From Sutcliffiella horikoshii (GTDB lineage: Bacteria > Bacillota > Bacilli > Bacillales > Bacillaceae_I): 64,000 nucleotides of DNA. Shown piece after piece: positions 18,476 to 26,667 of this stretch (its first letter is position 1; every line of letters starts with the position of its first letter). A program made the translations under genes and the position numbers. The notes beneath the pieces were generated by a model that made no database searches, was not told where the DNA came from, and saw nothing but the letters and a program-made list of their open reading frames with translations. The DNA lies in NCBI RefSeq assembly GCF_019931755.1, contig NZ_CP082918.1:1344001-1408000 (forward strand), written 5' to 3'.

Positions 18476-20539
18476 ATGTTTGAATTACCAATTAAGGAAC
18501 CGGTATTAGTTTTTACAATTGCCATGATCATCTTTTTCATTTTTCCCTATTTCATGAAATTGTTGCGTATACCGGGATTGATAGGTCCGATTTTAGCAGG
18601 GGTAATCATTGGCCCCAATGGTTTGGCGGTGCTTGAAAGAAGTTCCACCATTGAGCTGCTTGGCACAGTAGGCCTGCTATTTATCATGTTTATAGCCGGG
18701 CTTGAAATGGACCTGGACGGATTTAAGAAATATCGTAACCGCAGTATTGTTTTTGGTTTGATGTCATTCTGGATTCCGCTGCTGTTCGGTACAGTCATCA
18801 GCTTGCTGCTTGGCTACAGTGTGGCAGCTGCCATTCTAATCGGATCAATACTTGGATCTCATACCCTCTTAGGCTATCCGATTGCAAGTCGACTTGGAAT
18901 CGGGAAAAGTAAAGCCATTACCACAGCTGTTGGCGGTAGCATTTTAACGGATACATTTGCCTTATTGGTGCTGGCAGTCATAACAGGTGCGGCAGCAGGA
19001 GAGCTGGATATTTATTTTGGTGTGAAGTTGACCTTCTCCTTGATTGTTTTTGTTGCGATTATATTCTTGGGGACGCCGTTTCTCTCTAGATGGTTTTTCC
19101 GGAACGTGGCGACAGAAGGAACTGGGGAGTTCATTTATGTCATGGTCATGCTGTTTACAGCGGGATCGTTGGCACTTATTGCAGGTCTGCAGCCGATTAT
19201 CGGTGCGTTTTTAGTGGGTCTTGCCCTGAACCGTTTCATCTTTGACCAAGGGCCACTAATGAACAGAATACGTTTTACAGCAAACAGCATTTTCATTCCG
19301 TTTTTCTTGTTATCAGTCGGAATGCTGATGGATTTGAGTGTACTTGTCGGCAATGCGAAAGCTTGGGTGTTAACGGTTGCTATCGTGCTCGGGCTATTGG
19401 TGAGTAAGTATATTGCCGCGGTATTGACAAGTAAATTTTACAAATACACTAAAGATGAAAAAATGGTGATATTCGGCCTTACGACGCCGCAAGCTGCTGC
19501 AACACTTGCTGCCACACTTGTCGGATTTAATGTCGGGCTATTGGACCAGGCGACGGTCAATGGAGTCATCATCATGATTTTGATTACGTGTATTATTGGT
19601 CCTTATTTAGTTGAAAAATATGGACGCAAACTTGCACTGGAAGAAGAAATGATGCCAGTTCAAAAAGGGGACGCACCTGAGCGAATCTTAATTCCCATTG
19701 CCAACCCGAATACGATGGAGTCCTTGATGGACCTTGCTTTTGTCATCAGACAATCTAATTCTGTCGAACATCCGCTATACGCGCTGAGTGTCGTGCAACG
19801 GGACATGTGGGGAGCAGATGGAGATGTTGCAAAAGCAGAAAAAATGCTGGGGCAGGCAGTTTCCTACTCCAGTGGCGCAGATGTTCCACTCCGCGTGACG
19901 ACAAGGGTAGACCGAAACATCGCGATCGGAATAAACCGTGCCATCGCGGAAGAACGTATCACCACCCTTGTGGCAGGCTGGAACGGAGAACGTACTGCTC
20001 CTCAGAAAATTTTTGGCGGCGTCATCGACCAGGTGCTGGATCAGACGAATGTGTCCGTATTGATTTCTAAACTTGGCCATCCGTTAAATACGACAAAGAG
20101 GATTGTGCTAATCCTTCCAAAAGGGATTGATCATAAACCAGGATACTGGGACGCTCTTGCTACGATTAAATTAATCGCTAGTAATCTTGGTGCGACGATT
20201 CAATGTTATGTTATCAAAGGATTTCCAGATGTATATAAAGCGCATATGCGCGAAATTAAACCGAATCCACCGACAGTAGTGGAGTGGGTGGAAGGTTGGA
20301 CGGCACTTTATGAAAACAAGCTGCCTACCCTTCAAGCGGATGACCTTGTGGTTGTGATCAGTGCGAGGAGAGGGACGACCGGCTGGCATCCACAGCTTGA
20401 GAAGATCCCAGGTAAACTTGCCAAAATTAATCCCGAAAGCTTTATCATCTTCTATCCACGCGAGGAAAAAGAGGATCTGCGAGGGACGCGCGGAACGGAG
20501 ATACCGAAAGAAGTACTGCTTGGCAGGGATTATGATTGA
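18476..20539 (+). CDS. yjbQ: CPA2-family monovalent cation/proton antiporter YjbQ
   Basis: Sodium or potassium/proton exchanger of the CPA2 family. About 12 membrane helices fill residues 5-385, including GPILAGVIIGPNGL, the GLEMDLDGF segment and the GGSILTDTFALLVLA core. The C-terminal ~290 residues are soluble and resemble a pair of universal-stress-protein-like domains (RILIPIANPNTMESLMDLAF; IVLILPKGIDHKPGYWDALATI) that may sense ligand. At 687 residues it is somewhat longer than B. subtilis YjbQ. RBS GGGGAAG. Terminator after the gene. Confidence 0.92.
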   Translation: MFELPIKEPVLVFTIAMIIFFIFPYFMKLLRIPGLIGPILAGVIIGPNGLAVLERSSTIELLGTVGLLFIMFIAGLEMDLDGFKKYRNRSIVFGLMSFWIPLLFGTVISLLLGYSVAAAILIGSILGSHTLLGYPIASRLGIGKSKAITTAVGGSILTDTFALLVLAVITGAAAGELDIYFGVKLTFSLIVFVAIIFLGTPFLSRWFFRNVATEGTGEFIYVMVMLFTAGSLALIAGLQPIIGAFLVGLALNRFIFDQGPLMNRIRFTANSIFIPFFLLSVGMLMDLSVLVGNAKAWVLTVAIVLGLLVSKYIAAVLTSKFYKYTKDEKMVIFGLTTPQAAATLAATLVGFNVGLLDQATVNGVIIMILITCIIGPYLVEKYGRKLALEEEMMPVQKGDAPERILIPIANPNTMESLMDLAFVIRQSNSVEHPLYALSVVQRDMWGADGDVAKAEKMLGQAVSYSSGADVPLRVTTRVDRNIAIGINRAIAEERITTLVAGWNGERTAPQKIFGGVIDQVLDQTNVSVLISKLGHPLNTTKRIVLILPKGIDHKPGYWDALATIKLIASNLGATIQCYVIKGFPDVYKAHMREIKPNPPTVVEWVEGWTALYENKLPTLQADDLVVVISARRGTTGWHPQLEKIPGKLAKINPESFIIFYPREEKEDLRGTRGTEIPKEVLLGRDYD

Positions 20540-20558
20540 TTAGATTTGTTTTGCTAGG

Positions 20559-20600
20559 AAGCAGTGCAGGGTGAAGGAAACCTGTACTGCTTTTTTTCTT
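20559..20600 (+). terminator. Terminator of yjbQ
   Basis: Stem AAGCAGT-CAGG / CCTG-ACTGCTT followed by seven T. Confidence 0.9.
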
Positions 20601-20614
20601 CCCAAAAGATTTAA

Positions 20615-20660
20615 TTCGCATTTCGACAACTATATGCTATAATTATGACTAGGTACTAAT
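20615..20660 (+). promoter_or_regulatory. fabI promoter with FapR operator
   Basis: Extended -10 TGCTATAAT (20635-20643) with a weak TTCGCA at -35 (17-nt spacer). Directly overlapping and following is 20641-20660, whose reverse complement reads ATTAGTACCTAGTCATAATT. This agrees closely with the FapR consensus TTAGTACCTA-NN-TACTAA. FapR repression relieved by malonyl-CoA is known for fabI in B. subtilis. Confidence 0.85.
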
Positions 20661-20689
20661 AACTTATATAAATAGGAGGATATAAAACA

Positions 20690-21460
20690 ATGAACTTATC
20701 CTTAGATGGTCGTACATATGTAGTAATGGGAGTAGCAAATAAAAGAAGTATTGCATGGGGTATCGCACGTTCCCTGCATGACGCAGGTGCACGCCTTGTG
20801 TTCACGTACGCTGGTGAGCGCTTAGAAAAGAGCGTAAGAGAGCTTGCAGATTCACTAGAGAGAAACGACTCCATCGTTCTTCCATGTGACGTTACAAAAG
20901 ACGAAGAAGTGCACACTTGCTTCCAACAGATTAAAGAAGAAGTTGGCATGATTCACGGTGTTGCGCACTGTATCGCATTTGCGAACAAAGAAGAGCTACA
21001 AGGCGATTACATGAACACAACAAGAGATGGATTCCTGTTGGCGCACAATATCAGCTCTTACTCTTTAACAGCAGTAGCTAAAGAAGCGAAAGAGATCATG
21101 ACAGAAGGTGGAAGCATCGTTACCCTAACATACCTAGGCGGCGAGAAAGTAGTTCCTAACTATAACGTTATGGGTGTGGCAAAAGCTAGTCTTGATGCAA
21201 GTGTGAAATACCTTGCCAATGACCTTGGAAAAGTAGGTATCCGTGTGAACTCCATTTCCGCAGGTCCGATTCGTACGCTTTCTGCTAAAGGTGTAAGTGA
21301 CTTTAACTCCATTTTAAAAGAGATTGAAGAAACGGCTCCACTGCGCAGAGTGACTACACAAGAAGAGGTTGGGGACACAGCTTTGTTCTTGTTCAGTAAC
21401 TTGTCCCGCGGGATCACTGGGGAAAACATTCACGTGGATTCCGGGTACCATATTTTATAA
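20690..21460 (+). CDS. fabI: Enoyl-[acyl-carrier-protein] reductase (NADH) FabI
   Basis: Last reductive step of the type II fatty acid elongation cycle, reducing trans-2-enoyl-ACP with NADH. It is a short-chain dehydrogenase fold of 256 residues with the cofactor segment GVANKRSIAWGIA (about 14-26) and the catalytic pair Y158-x6-K165 in YNVMGVAK. RBS AGGAGG is ideal. A FapR operator overlaps its promoter. Same position after yjbQ and before coat genes as in B. subtilis. Confidence 0.98.
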   Translation: MNLSLDGRTYVVMGVANKRSIAWGIARSLHDAGARLVFTYAGERLEKSVRELADSLERNDSIVLPCDVTKDEEVHTCFQQIKEEVGMIHGVAHCIAFANKEELQGDYMNTTRDGFLLAHNISSYSLTAVAKEAKEIMTEGGSIVTLTYLGGEKVVPNYNVMGVAKASLDASVKYLANDLGKVGIRVNSISAGPIRTLSAKGVSDFNSILKEIEETAPLRRVTTQEEVGDTALFLFSNLSRGITGENIHVDSGYHIL

Positions 21461-21463
21461 TAC

Positions 21464-21492
21464 AAAAGCCGCAATGAATTTTGCGGCTTTTT
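21464..21492. terminator. Terminator between fabI and the convergent coat-like gene
   Basis: Stem AAAGCCGCAA / TTGCGGCTTT with TTTTT on the plus strand; it may also serve the minus strand weakly. Confidence 0.85.
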
Positions 21493-21497
21493 CCATT

Positions 21498-21794
21498 TTA
21501 TGCTGGTGGTGTTTGAGCTTGACTAATACTAGTTACATCTTTACAACAGATGTGCAAAATCTGCGCCGGATCATCTCCATCTTCAGGTACTAATAAAACA
21601 AGTATACCTGGCTTTTTCTTAAAATCTAAAAGTGTCCCAGTAGTCCGACCAGGCCCTGCATTATAGGTAACAGTAATAGCTTGATTAATAAAGCTCTCCG
21701 TGTAACGTCCACAAAAACAGCTTTGATCCCCTTTATCGTTCTTCTTCCATGAACAGCAACCGCTGTCCATACCTTTGTCATGATATAATCCCAT
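21498..21794 (-). CDS. Small Cys-containing coat-like protein (CFCG/CCKD family), member 1
   Basis: 98-residue soluble protein; the start ATG at 21794 follows TTAGGGGGTG. It shares an arrangement with the two proteins at 30397 and 30736: a short variable Cys-containing N-terminus, SCFCGRYTESFINQ, a beta-rich middle (GILVLLVPEDGDDP) and ICCKDVTSIS near the end. The even spread of cysteine pairs and placement in the coat-gene neighbourhood next to fabI suggest a spore coat or crust structural protein. No named family is assigned. A 14-nt perfect palindrome ATACTATATAGTAT lies about 20-35 nt upstream. Confidence 0.8.
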   Translation of the reverse strand: MGLYHDKGMDSGCCSWKKNDKGDQSCFCGRYTESFINQAITVTYNAGPGRTTGTLLDFKKKPGILVLLVPEDGDDPAQILHICCKDVTSISQAQTPPA

Positions 21795-21944
21795 AACATT
21801 CACCCCCTAAATATAGAGATACTATATAGTACTCAATAAAAGATTCTTTGGAAAGGCGCTTGTCCCTTAAATAGAAAACTACTTCAAAAATATCATTTCT
21901 ATCATTTTTTATTAAAATATCATTCATCAATTACATTCACCCAT

Positions 21945-21972
21945 ACCTCCCTCCGAACTCTAGCATATTCTA
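21945..21972 (+). promoter_or_regulatory. Sigma-K-like promoter of the amidase gene
   Basis: AC (21945-21946), 17-nt spacer, CATATTCTA (21964-21972), fitting AC-N15/17-CATANNNTA. The leader before AAAGGAGGG would be very short. Confidence 0.55.
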
Positions 21973-21995
21973 TAGCAAAAGGAGGGAATCACCAG

Positions 21996-23420
21996 ATGAA
22001 ATTGATAGTTTTAGACCCTGGTCATGGTGGACAGGATCCGGGGGCTGTGTTTCAGAGGCTCCAAGAAAAAGTAGTGAATTTAGATATTGCCAAACGTGTG
22101 AGGACATATTTGGAAAAAGAATATGAGGTTAAAGTGATGATGACAAGAGAGGGGGATTCCACCGTCAGCTTGGAAGCGAGAAGCAATCTCGCAAATTCTG
22201 TTAAGGCGGATTATTTCTGTTCTATTCACCACAACGCTGGTGGAGGGACAGGCTTTGAAAGCTATCGTTACAATGGTAGCAATGCGTTTTCTAGTAAATC
22301 GAAGACTTTTCAGGAAATTGTTCATAGGGAAGTCATTAATGTGGTTACAAGTAAATACAATAGGAGAGATAGAGGAGTCAAAGCGGCGAACTTCCATGTG
22401 TTAAGAGAGACGTCGATGCCATCTGTTCTGTTGGAGATCCTGTTTCTAGATAGCACCGAGGATAGAGCGCTCATCCAGCATGAATCGTTTAAGGAGGATG
22501 TGTCGGCAGCTATTGGTGAAGGTCTTGCCAAAGCTTTGGCCCTGCCAAGGAAGGTGACAACCAATTTGTATAAAGTAATTGCGGGTTCTTTTAAGGATAA
22601 GAAAAACGCGGAAGCCAGACTTGAATTTCTTCAGGAAAAGGGTATTACAGCATTCATGGCCACCACAACATTAAACGGTGCACCATATTTCCGTGTGCAA
22701 GCGGGTGCATTTAAAGACAGGGAGAACGCGGAGAATCTTGGCGCCGAAATAAAAAAATTAGGAGTCGAAGCATTCATACTAGTCGAAACCACTATGTCAC
22801 CAGCTCCAATCCCTCCAGCAGATCCAACACCACCAACTCCACCTGCTCCACCAAATGTTCCAAAACCAACAGGACTATCCATTGAAGGTAAATCTGTATT
22901 AAAAGCAGAAGAGCTTGATACTTTTGTTAAAACGATTAACCCTAAAGCCCCTATGCTTGGAGAATATTATATTGAGCTAGGAGAGGCTTATAACATCAGA
23001 GGAGATGTTGCCTTTGCACAGGCAATTCATGAAACGAATTACTTCCGTTTCACCGGAATTGTCAAACCGCACCAGAACAACTACGCTGGTATCGGAGCGA
23101 CAGGTGGAGAAGTGAGAGGTGCCTCGTTCGCTACCCCTGAAGAAGGTGTCCTTGCTCAGATTCAGCATCTGTACGCATATGCCAATCGAAAGCCGCTACC
23201 AACAACCTATCCTAAAGTAGATCCACGCTTTGACCTTGTCACAAGAGGAATTGCCCCTGGATGGATAGATTTGAACGGACGCTGGGCTGTTCCTGGAACT
23301 CAATACGGACAGTTAATCTTGAAAATATATGAAAAAATGCTGGAAGAAACGATTACGGTAAAACAGGAAGAGTTGGAGAAGATGAGGGATGTGCTGGTAG
23401 AAGTAAGAAGAGAAAGTTAA
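21996..23420 (+). CDS. CwlC-like amidase with SPOR repeats fused to a glucosaminidase-like domain
   Basis: Peptidoglycan hydrolase. Residues 1-180 are an Amidase_3 (N-acetylmuramoyl-L-alanine amidase) domain with zinc ligands in DPGHGGQ, the SIHHNAGGG segment and the catalytic LLEILFLD. About 185-265 hold two SPOR repeats (YKVIAGSFKDKKNAEARLEFL; FRVQAGAFKDRENAENLG). A Pro-rich linker (268-290) leads to a C-terminal domain (about 300-445) resembling bacterial glucosaminidases (FAQAIHETNYFRFTGIV, NNYAGIGATGG). There is no signal peptide. B. subtilis CwlC (amidase plus SPOR, sigma-K dependent, 255 residues) lyses the mother cell; the extra hydrolase domain makes this version nearly twice as long. 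Confidence 0.9.
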   Translation: MKLIVLDPGHGGQDPGAVFQRLQEKVVNLDIAKRVRTYLEKEYEVKVMMTREGDSTVSLEARSNLANSVKADYFCSIHHNAGGGTGFESYRYNGSNAFSSKSKTFQEIVHREVINVVTSKYNRRDRGVKAANFHVLRETSMPSVLLEILFLDSTEDRALIQHESFKEDVSAAIGEGLAKALALPRKVTTNLYKVIAGSFKDKKNAEARLEFLQEKGITAFMATTTLNGAPYFRVQAGAFKDRENAENLGAEIKKLGVEAFILVETTMSPAPIPPADPTPPTPPAPPNVPKPTGLSIEGKSVLKAEELDTFVKTINPKAPMLGEYYIELGEAYNIRGDVAFAQAIHETNYFRFTGIVKPHQNNYAGIGATGGEVRGASFATPEEGVLAQIQHLYAYANRKPLPTTYPKVDPRFDLVTRGIAPGWIDLNGRWAVPGTQYGQLILKIYEKMLEETITVKQEELEKMRDVLVEVRRES

Positions 23421-23499
23421 AAGGAATCTAAGATTATTGGTGATAAATGGAAAATTAGTGGTTTTTTTTCACGAATGTCATTAAACAACCTATTAGTAG

Positions 23500-23508
23500 C
23501 ATAATATA
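23500..23508 (+). promoter_or_regulatory. Sigma-K-like -10 element
   Basis: CATAATATA, the same nine bases as ahead of the glycosyltransferase cluster; no well-spaced -35 AC is seen here. Confidence 0.35.
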
Positions 23509-23541
23509 GTGAAAATCCTAATCTGTTAGGGAGGGGTTTAG

Positions 23542-23718
23542 ATGACATTAGAGGTTTGTAAAGCAAAATTGAATGTGAATTTCAAGCATGGATTCACCAT
23601 TTCGCCAGAATTAAGTATAGAAGAAGCATTAAAAGCAGTTTTGCAAGGCTTAAAAAATGGAGACGCTCAAGAGGTAAATATAGCTGTTGAATACCGGCAG
23701 AAAGAGACAATTGAATAA
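23542..23718 (+). CDS. Small protein (58 aa), uncharacterised
   Basis: 58 codons beginning MTLEVCKAKLNVNFKHG after AGGGAGGGG. The sequence is soluble, acidic toward the C-terminus (DAQEVNIAVEYRQKETIE) and has one Cys. It is followed by a strong terminator at 23739, which supports a real transcription unit. No family recognised; a sporulation role is inferred only from neighbours. Confidence 0.7.
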   Translation: MTLEVCKAKLNVNFKHGFTISPELSIEEALKAVLQGLKNGDAQEVNIAVEYRQKETIE

Positions 23719-23738
23719 TTTATAATAAAATGTTTGAT

Positions 23739-23783
23739 TAGCAGTTCTGGAAGTTAACTTTAACTACCAGAACTGCTCTTTTG
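23739..23783 (+). terminator. Terminator of the 58-aa gene
   Basis: Stem AGCAGTTCTGG-AGTTA / TAACT-CCAGAACTGCT followed by CTTTTG. Confidence 0.8.
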
Positions 23784-23893
23784 TAACAGAAGAAACAATT
23801 AGTGCTAAAATCCATTTAAATCAGCATATTTACACAAACCTTTTAAACAAGCAGGAATATACTATTAATATAAAAGATAAAGGAGTGAAGCTG

Positions 23894-24037
23894 ATGATCA
23901 AAGTAATAAGAGTACTTGGTGAGAGTAAAGTAGTAGAAGAAAATCAAGTGAAAACGAAGAAGAAAACTTCCAAAAAACCTTTGGATAATAGGCTTTTAAG
24001 ATGTAATTTACGACCATGGTTTATGAAAATCAACTAA
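23894..24037 (+). CDS. Small basic protein (47 aa), uncharacterised
   Basis: 47 codons, MIKVIRVLGESKVVEENQ..., with a Lys-rich centre (VKTKKKTSKKP) and C-terminus LRCNLRPWFMKIN. AAAGGAG precedes it. The upstream sequence AATATACTATTA resembles a sigma-K -10 with one mismatch. A hairpin at 24075 ends the unit. No family recognised; it is similar in style (Lys-rich with lone Cys) to the 50-residue protein at 33867. Confidence 0.6.
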   Translation: MIKVIRVLGESKVVEENQVKTKKKTSKKPLDNRLLRCNLRPWFMKIN

Positions 24038-24074
24038 TATGGCGAACAAGTAATGTAATATAAATAGCAATAGA

Positions 24075-24112
24075 AAATAGTCTGATGTCCTCAAAAGACA
24101 ACAGACTATTTA
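24075..24112. terminator. Bidirectional terminator
   Basis: Stem AAATAGTCTG / CAGACTATTT between convergent units (47-aa gene and the polysaccharide cluster). Confidence 0.8.
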
Positions 24113-24135
24113 ATTTCATATAATTGTTACTAATC

Positions 24136-25140
24136 TTAGGAATGATGTAGATTTTCTATTTCTTTTTTCAGAGCAGCAAGCGCTATATCACTTAATTGTT
24201 CCATTTCTTTTATTTTGTAAGCAATTTGTGACATTCTATTTTTACCATTTTTTAGTACGTGTTCAAGTTTGGCTTGTAATACTGCTTCTTCCTCTTCGTA
24301 ATTACAAAAGAAATCCTCTAAATCAAAGGCCTGGAGGAGGCTTCTTACTTTGCTTAATTTACTTAAACAAAATGTTGGGACATTATTTCTAATACCTACT
24401 AAAGAGGGATGGAGTTTAAAGGAAACTAAATAATCCAAGTTCTGTATATGACTATATGTTACGTCCAAGTATTGATAATTCTTGATGACTATATCGGCTT
24501 TGGGATTAAGTTTCAAAATTGTTTCCTTTAACTTTAAACAAGTGTTGAGATCTGAGAATCTGTTTCGAACGTCCACTACAGCTATTAGAGAAATTGTATA
24601 TTCGTTAGGGGATAATGTAGAAAGAATTTTAGCTATTTTATTTAGAGGGAATTCTTCATATGAGAAACTACAGACACCTATTGTTTTTTTATATGGGTTC
24701 TTAATAATCGGATAATTTGGTTGCTTATAACTAAAAGCAATATCTGGAACTTTTTTAATATTGGCATTCAGTTTTAAATATTCAGCAAGCCTTACAGAGT
24801 TTGAATCTCTTACATATAATCCTTTTGCATGTGTAATAACTTCACGATACTTTTCAACTTCCTCTTTTGGCCAGGTTTCAGGAGGATAGAAGTCTACAAT
24901 CCCTACACCGTAAACCCATGTTGGAAGTTTTATTAAACCTTTTGGAAAGTAACTGTCGTTATAAGAGTAAGGAATGATTAGGTCTCCTCCTCCTACAATG
25001 ACAGAGTCAGAAGAGAAATAATCCATATGCTTAACAATTGGATAAACAGTATGTTCATGAAAGACCTGTTTGAATGTTTCAAGAAATAGTTCATCACCAA
25101 AATTTCCTTGTCCATAATAGCCAGCAATACCAATTTTCAT
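24136..25140 (-). CDS. Polysaccharide pyruvyl transferase family protein
   Basis: WcaK/AmsJ-type enzyme expected to add a ketal-linked pyruvate to a sugar of an exported glycan. 334 residues; the N-terminus MKIGIAGYYGQGNFGDELFLE and the VGGGDLI segment are typical, as is a C-terminal SFKLHPSLVGI reminiscent of the family's GT-B-like second half. It overlaps the upstream glycosyltransferase by 4 nt and is the last gene of a four-gene operon. The C-terminal 60 residues are helical and charged. In Bacillus such enzymes occur in exopolysaccharide and spore-coat clusters (e.g. CsaB, SpsB context). Confidence 0.88.
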   Translation of the reverse strand: MKIGIAGYYGQGNFGDELFLETFKQVFHEHTVYPIVKHMDYFSSDSVIVGGGDLIIPYSYNDSYFPKGLIKLPTWVYGVGIVDFYPPETWPKEEVEKYREVITHAKGLYVRDSNSVRLAEYLKLNANIKKVPDIAFSYKQPNYPIIKNPYKKTIGVCSFSYEEFPLNKIAKILSTLSPNEYTISLIAVVDVRNRFSDLNTCLKLKETILKLNPKADIVIKNYQYLDVTYSHIQNLDYLVSFKLHPSLVGIRNNVPTFCLSKLSKVRSLLQAFDLEDFFCNYEEEEAVLQAKLEHVLKNGKNRMSQIAYKIKEMEQLSDIALAALKKEIENLHHS

Positions 25141-26651
25141 TTACTCACCTCATCTGTTCTTTTAAATATGGAAATCCTAGGGTTATTAAGTCTTATATGA
25201 TTATTATTTTTACTTTTTAACTGAAAGCTAGGAAGAGCTCCTAATTTCTTAACTAACTCCGTAATGTCTACAGAGTATGTTTTGTTAATGGATTCTTTCA
25301 AGTTGTAGCTTTTAAAGGAATGGAGGTCAAGTTTAGTGGAATATGTTAGCTTGTCGAAATCTATTTCATTCAGGGTATAATTAATTTCTACATGTAAGGT
25401 AGTAAAAGAATGTGTTGTTCCAATATCAATGTCCAAGTAAATATGGTTACTTCCTAAGTCTATATTTTCTTTTGGTGCTTTCAAGAAACATTGATACTCA
25501 CCTTGAGGCTTTTGCCCGATGAATGGAGGATCGTGTTTAAGATTAGTGTTAGGATAGTATGAATTGGTAGTGCAGTGTGCTAAGTTAAAAGTATTGTTAT
25601 GATAAAAAATAGAATTTAGTAGTTGTTGGGTTTCACTGGGCTTGTTAATGGCTGGAAAATAATTTACCAATGATTGTTGAATTGTTCTATACCGTTCTTC
25701 CCAACTAAATTGTTTAGCATATTGTGATAAGTAGGACGGATTTCGCTTATACACAAGTGCTTTGGCAATATATGAGAGAAATTGATGATGAGTATCTGCA
25801 ACATCTACAAACGGTATCATTTTCTTAACTTCTGGGAGATTAGTAGAAACAACTGGTTTTCCTGCAGCTAAATATTCATAAACTTTAATGGGGTTTGTAC
25901 TTTCCGTAATTCTGTTTAGTTCAAATGGGATAATACAAATATCGAAATAAGCAAGAATAGCTGGTAGATCACTATAATCTCTGTACCCAAGATAAAAAAC
26001 ATTAGTTTTATTTACTATTTCAGAAGTTAACATAGGACCTATGATAATAATTTGACCATGCGGGTAGGTGTCAGCTAGTTTGGAGATGATTTCTTTATCT
26101 ACCCATGGGGCCCATGCACCTATATAACCAATTTTCGGCCCGTCTGAAAAAGGTACACCTTCTAAATTATCCATATTTATAAATTGAGAGTTATGGAAAA
26201 ATTCCCACTCGCACCCATTAGGAACTAGCGTAACAGGCGTTTCTGGTGCAATCTTCTTCATTTTCTCCTTCAAATTCATGGCGGTACAAACAATTGTATC
26301 TACCTCATGGACCCACCGTTTTTCATCATCATCCCAATCTGGAAAGTCATCTACACAATCGTAAACGAGAAAGTCAGCATTAAATTCTTTAGCAAATGGA
26401 ATTTTTTTGCTCCACGATGTCCAATATAGTTTATCTTCCTCTAACATAGGTAATATTTTATCCATAAAGAATTGGGCATGGTTAATAGTGAATAAGTTAT
26501 TTTCTACTTCACTCCAAACTTTTCCAGGTTGGTTTTCCTTATTAAAATATAGGACAGTGTGATTGTCTTTAGCAAACTGCCTCATTAAATGTTGAGGGCG
26601 CTGCCTCATAAACGACCAATCAATTGTAGGTGGATAAATTATAATAGTCAT
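25137..26651 (-). CDS. Glycosyltransferase (TuaH-like GT-B) with C-terminal beta-rich extension
   Basis: 504 residues. The first ~335 form a GT-B glycosyltransferase: YPPTIDWSFMRQRPQHLMRQ at the N-terminus, DYSDLPAILAYFDICIIPFEL and ESTNPIKVYEYLAAGKPVVST in the nucleotide-sugar-binding half. It closely resembles the protein at 27768, pointing to an internal duplication. The last ~165 residues have no counterpart there; they look beta-rich (IYLDIDIGTTHSFTTLHVEINYTL) and could be a carbohydrate- or protein-binding module, which is inference. RBS GAGGTG. Overlaps the next gene (ATGA). Confidence 0.88.
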   Translation of the reverse strand: MTIIIYPPTIDWSFMRQRPQHLMRQFAKDNHTVLYFNKENQPGKVWSEVENNLFTINHAQFFMDKILPMLEEDKLYWTSWSKKIPFAKEFNADFLVYDCVDDFPDWDDDEKRWVHEVDTIVCTAMNLKEKMKKIAPETPVTLVPNGCEWEFFHNSQFINMDNLEGVPFSDGPKIGYIGAWAPWVDKEIISKLADTYPHGQIIIIGPMLTSEIVNKTNVFYLGYRDYSDLPAILAYFDICIIPFELNRITESTNPIKVYEYLAAGKPVVSTNLPEVKKMIPFVDVADTHHQFLSYIAKALVYKRNPSYLSQYAKQFSWEERYRTIQQSLVNYFPAINKPSETQQLLNSIFYHNNTFNLAHCTTNSYYPNTNLKHDPPFIGQKPQGEYQCFLKAPKENIDLGSNHIYLDIDIGTTHSFTTLHVEINYTLNEIDFDKLTYSTKLDLHSFKSYNLKESINKTYSVDITELVKKLGALPSFQLKSKNNNHIRLNNPRISIFKRTDEVSK

Positions 26652-26667
26652 AGCTCACCTCTATTAT

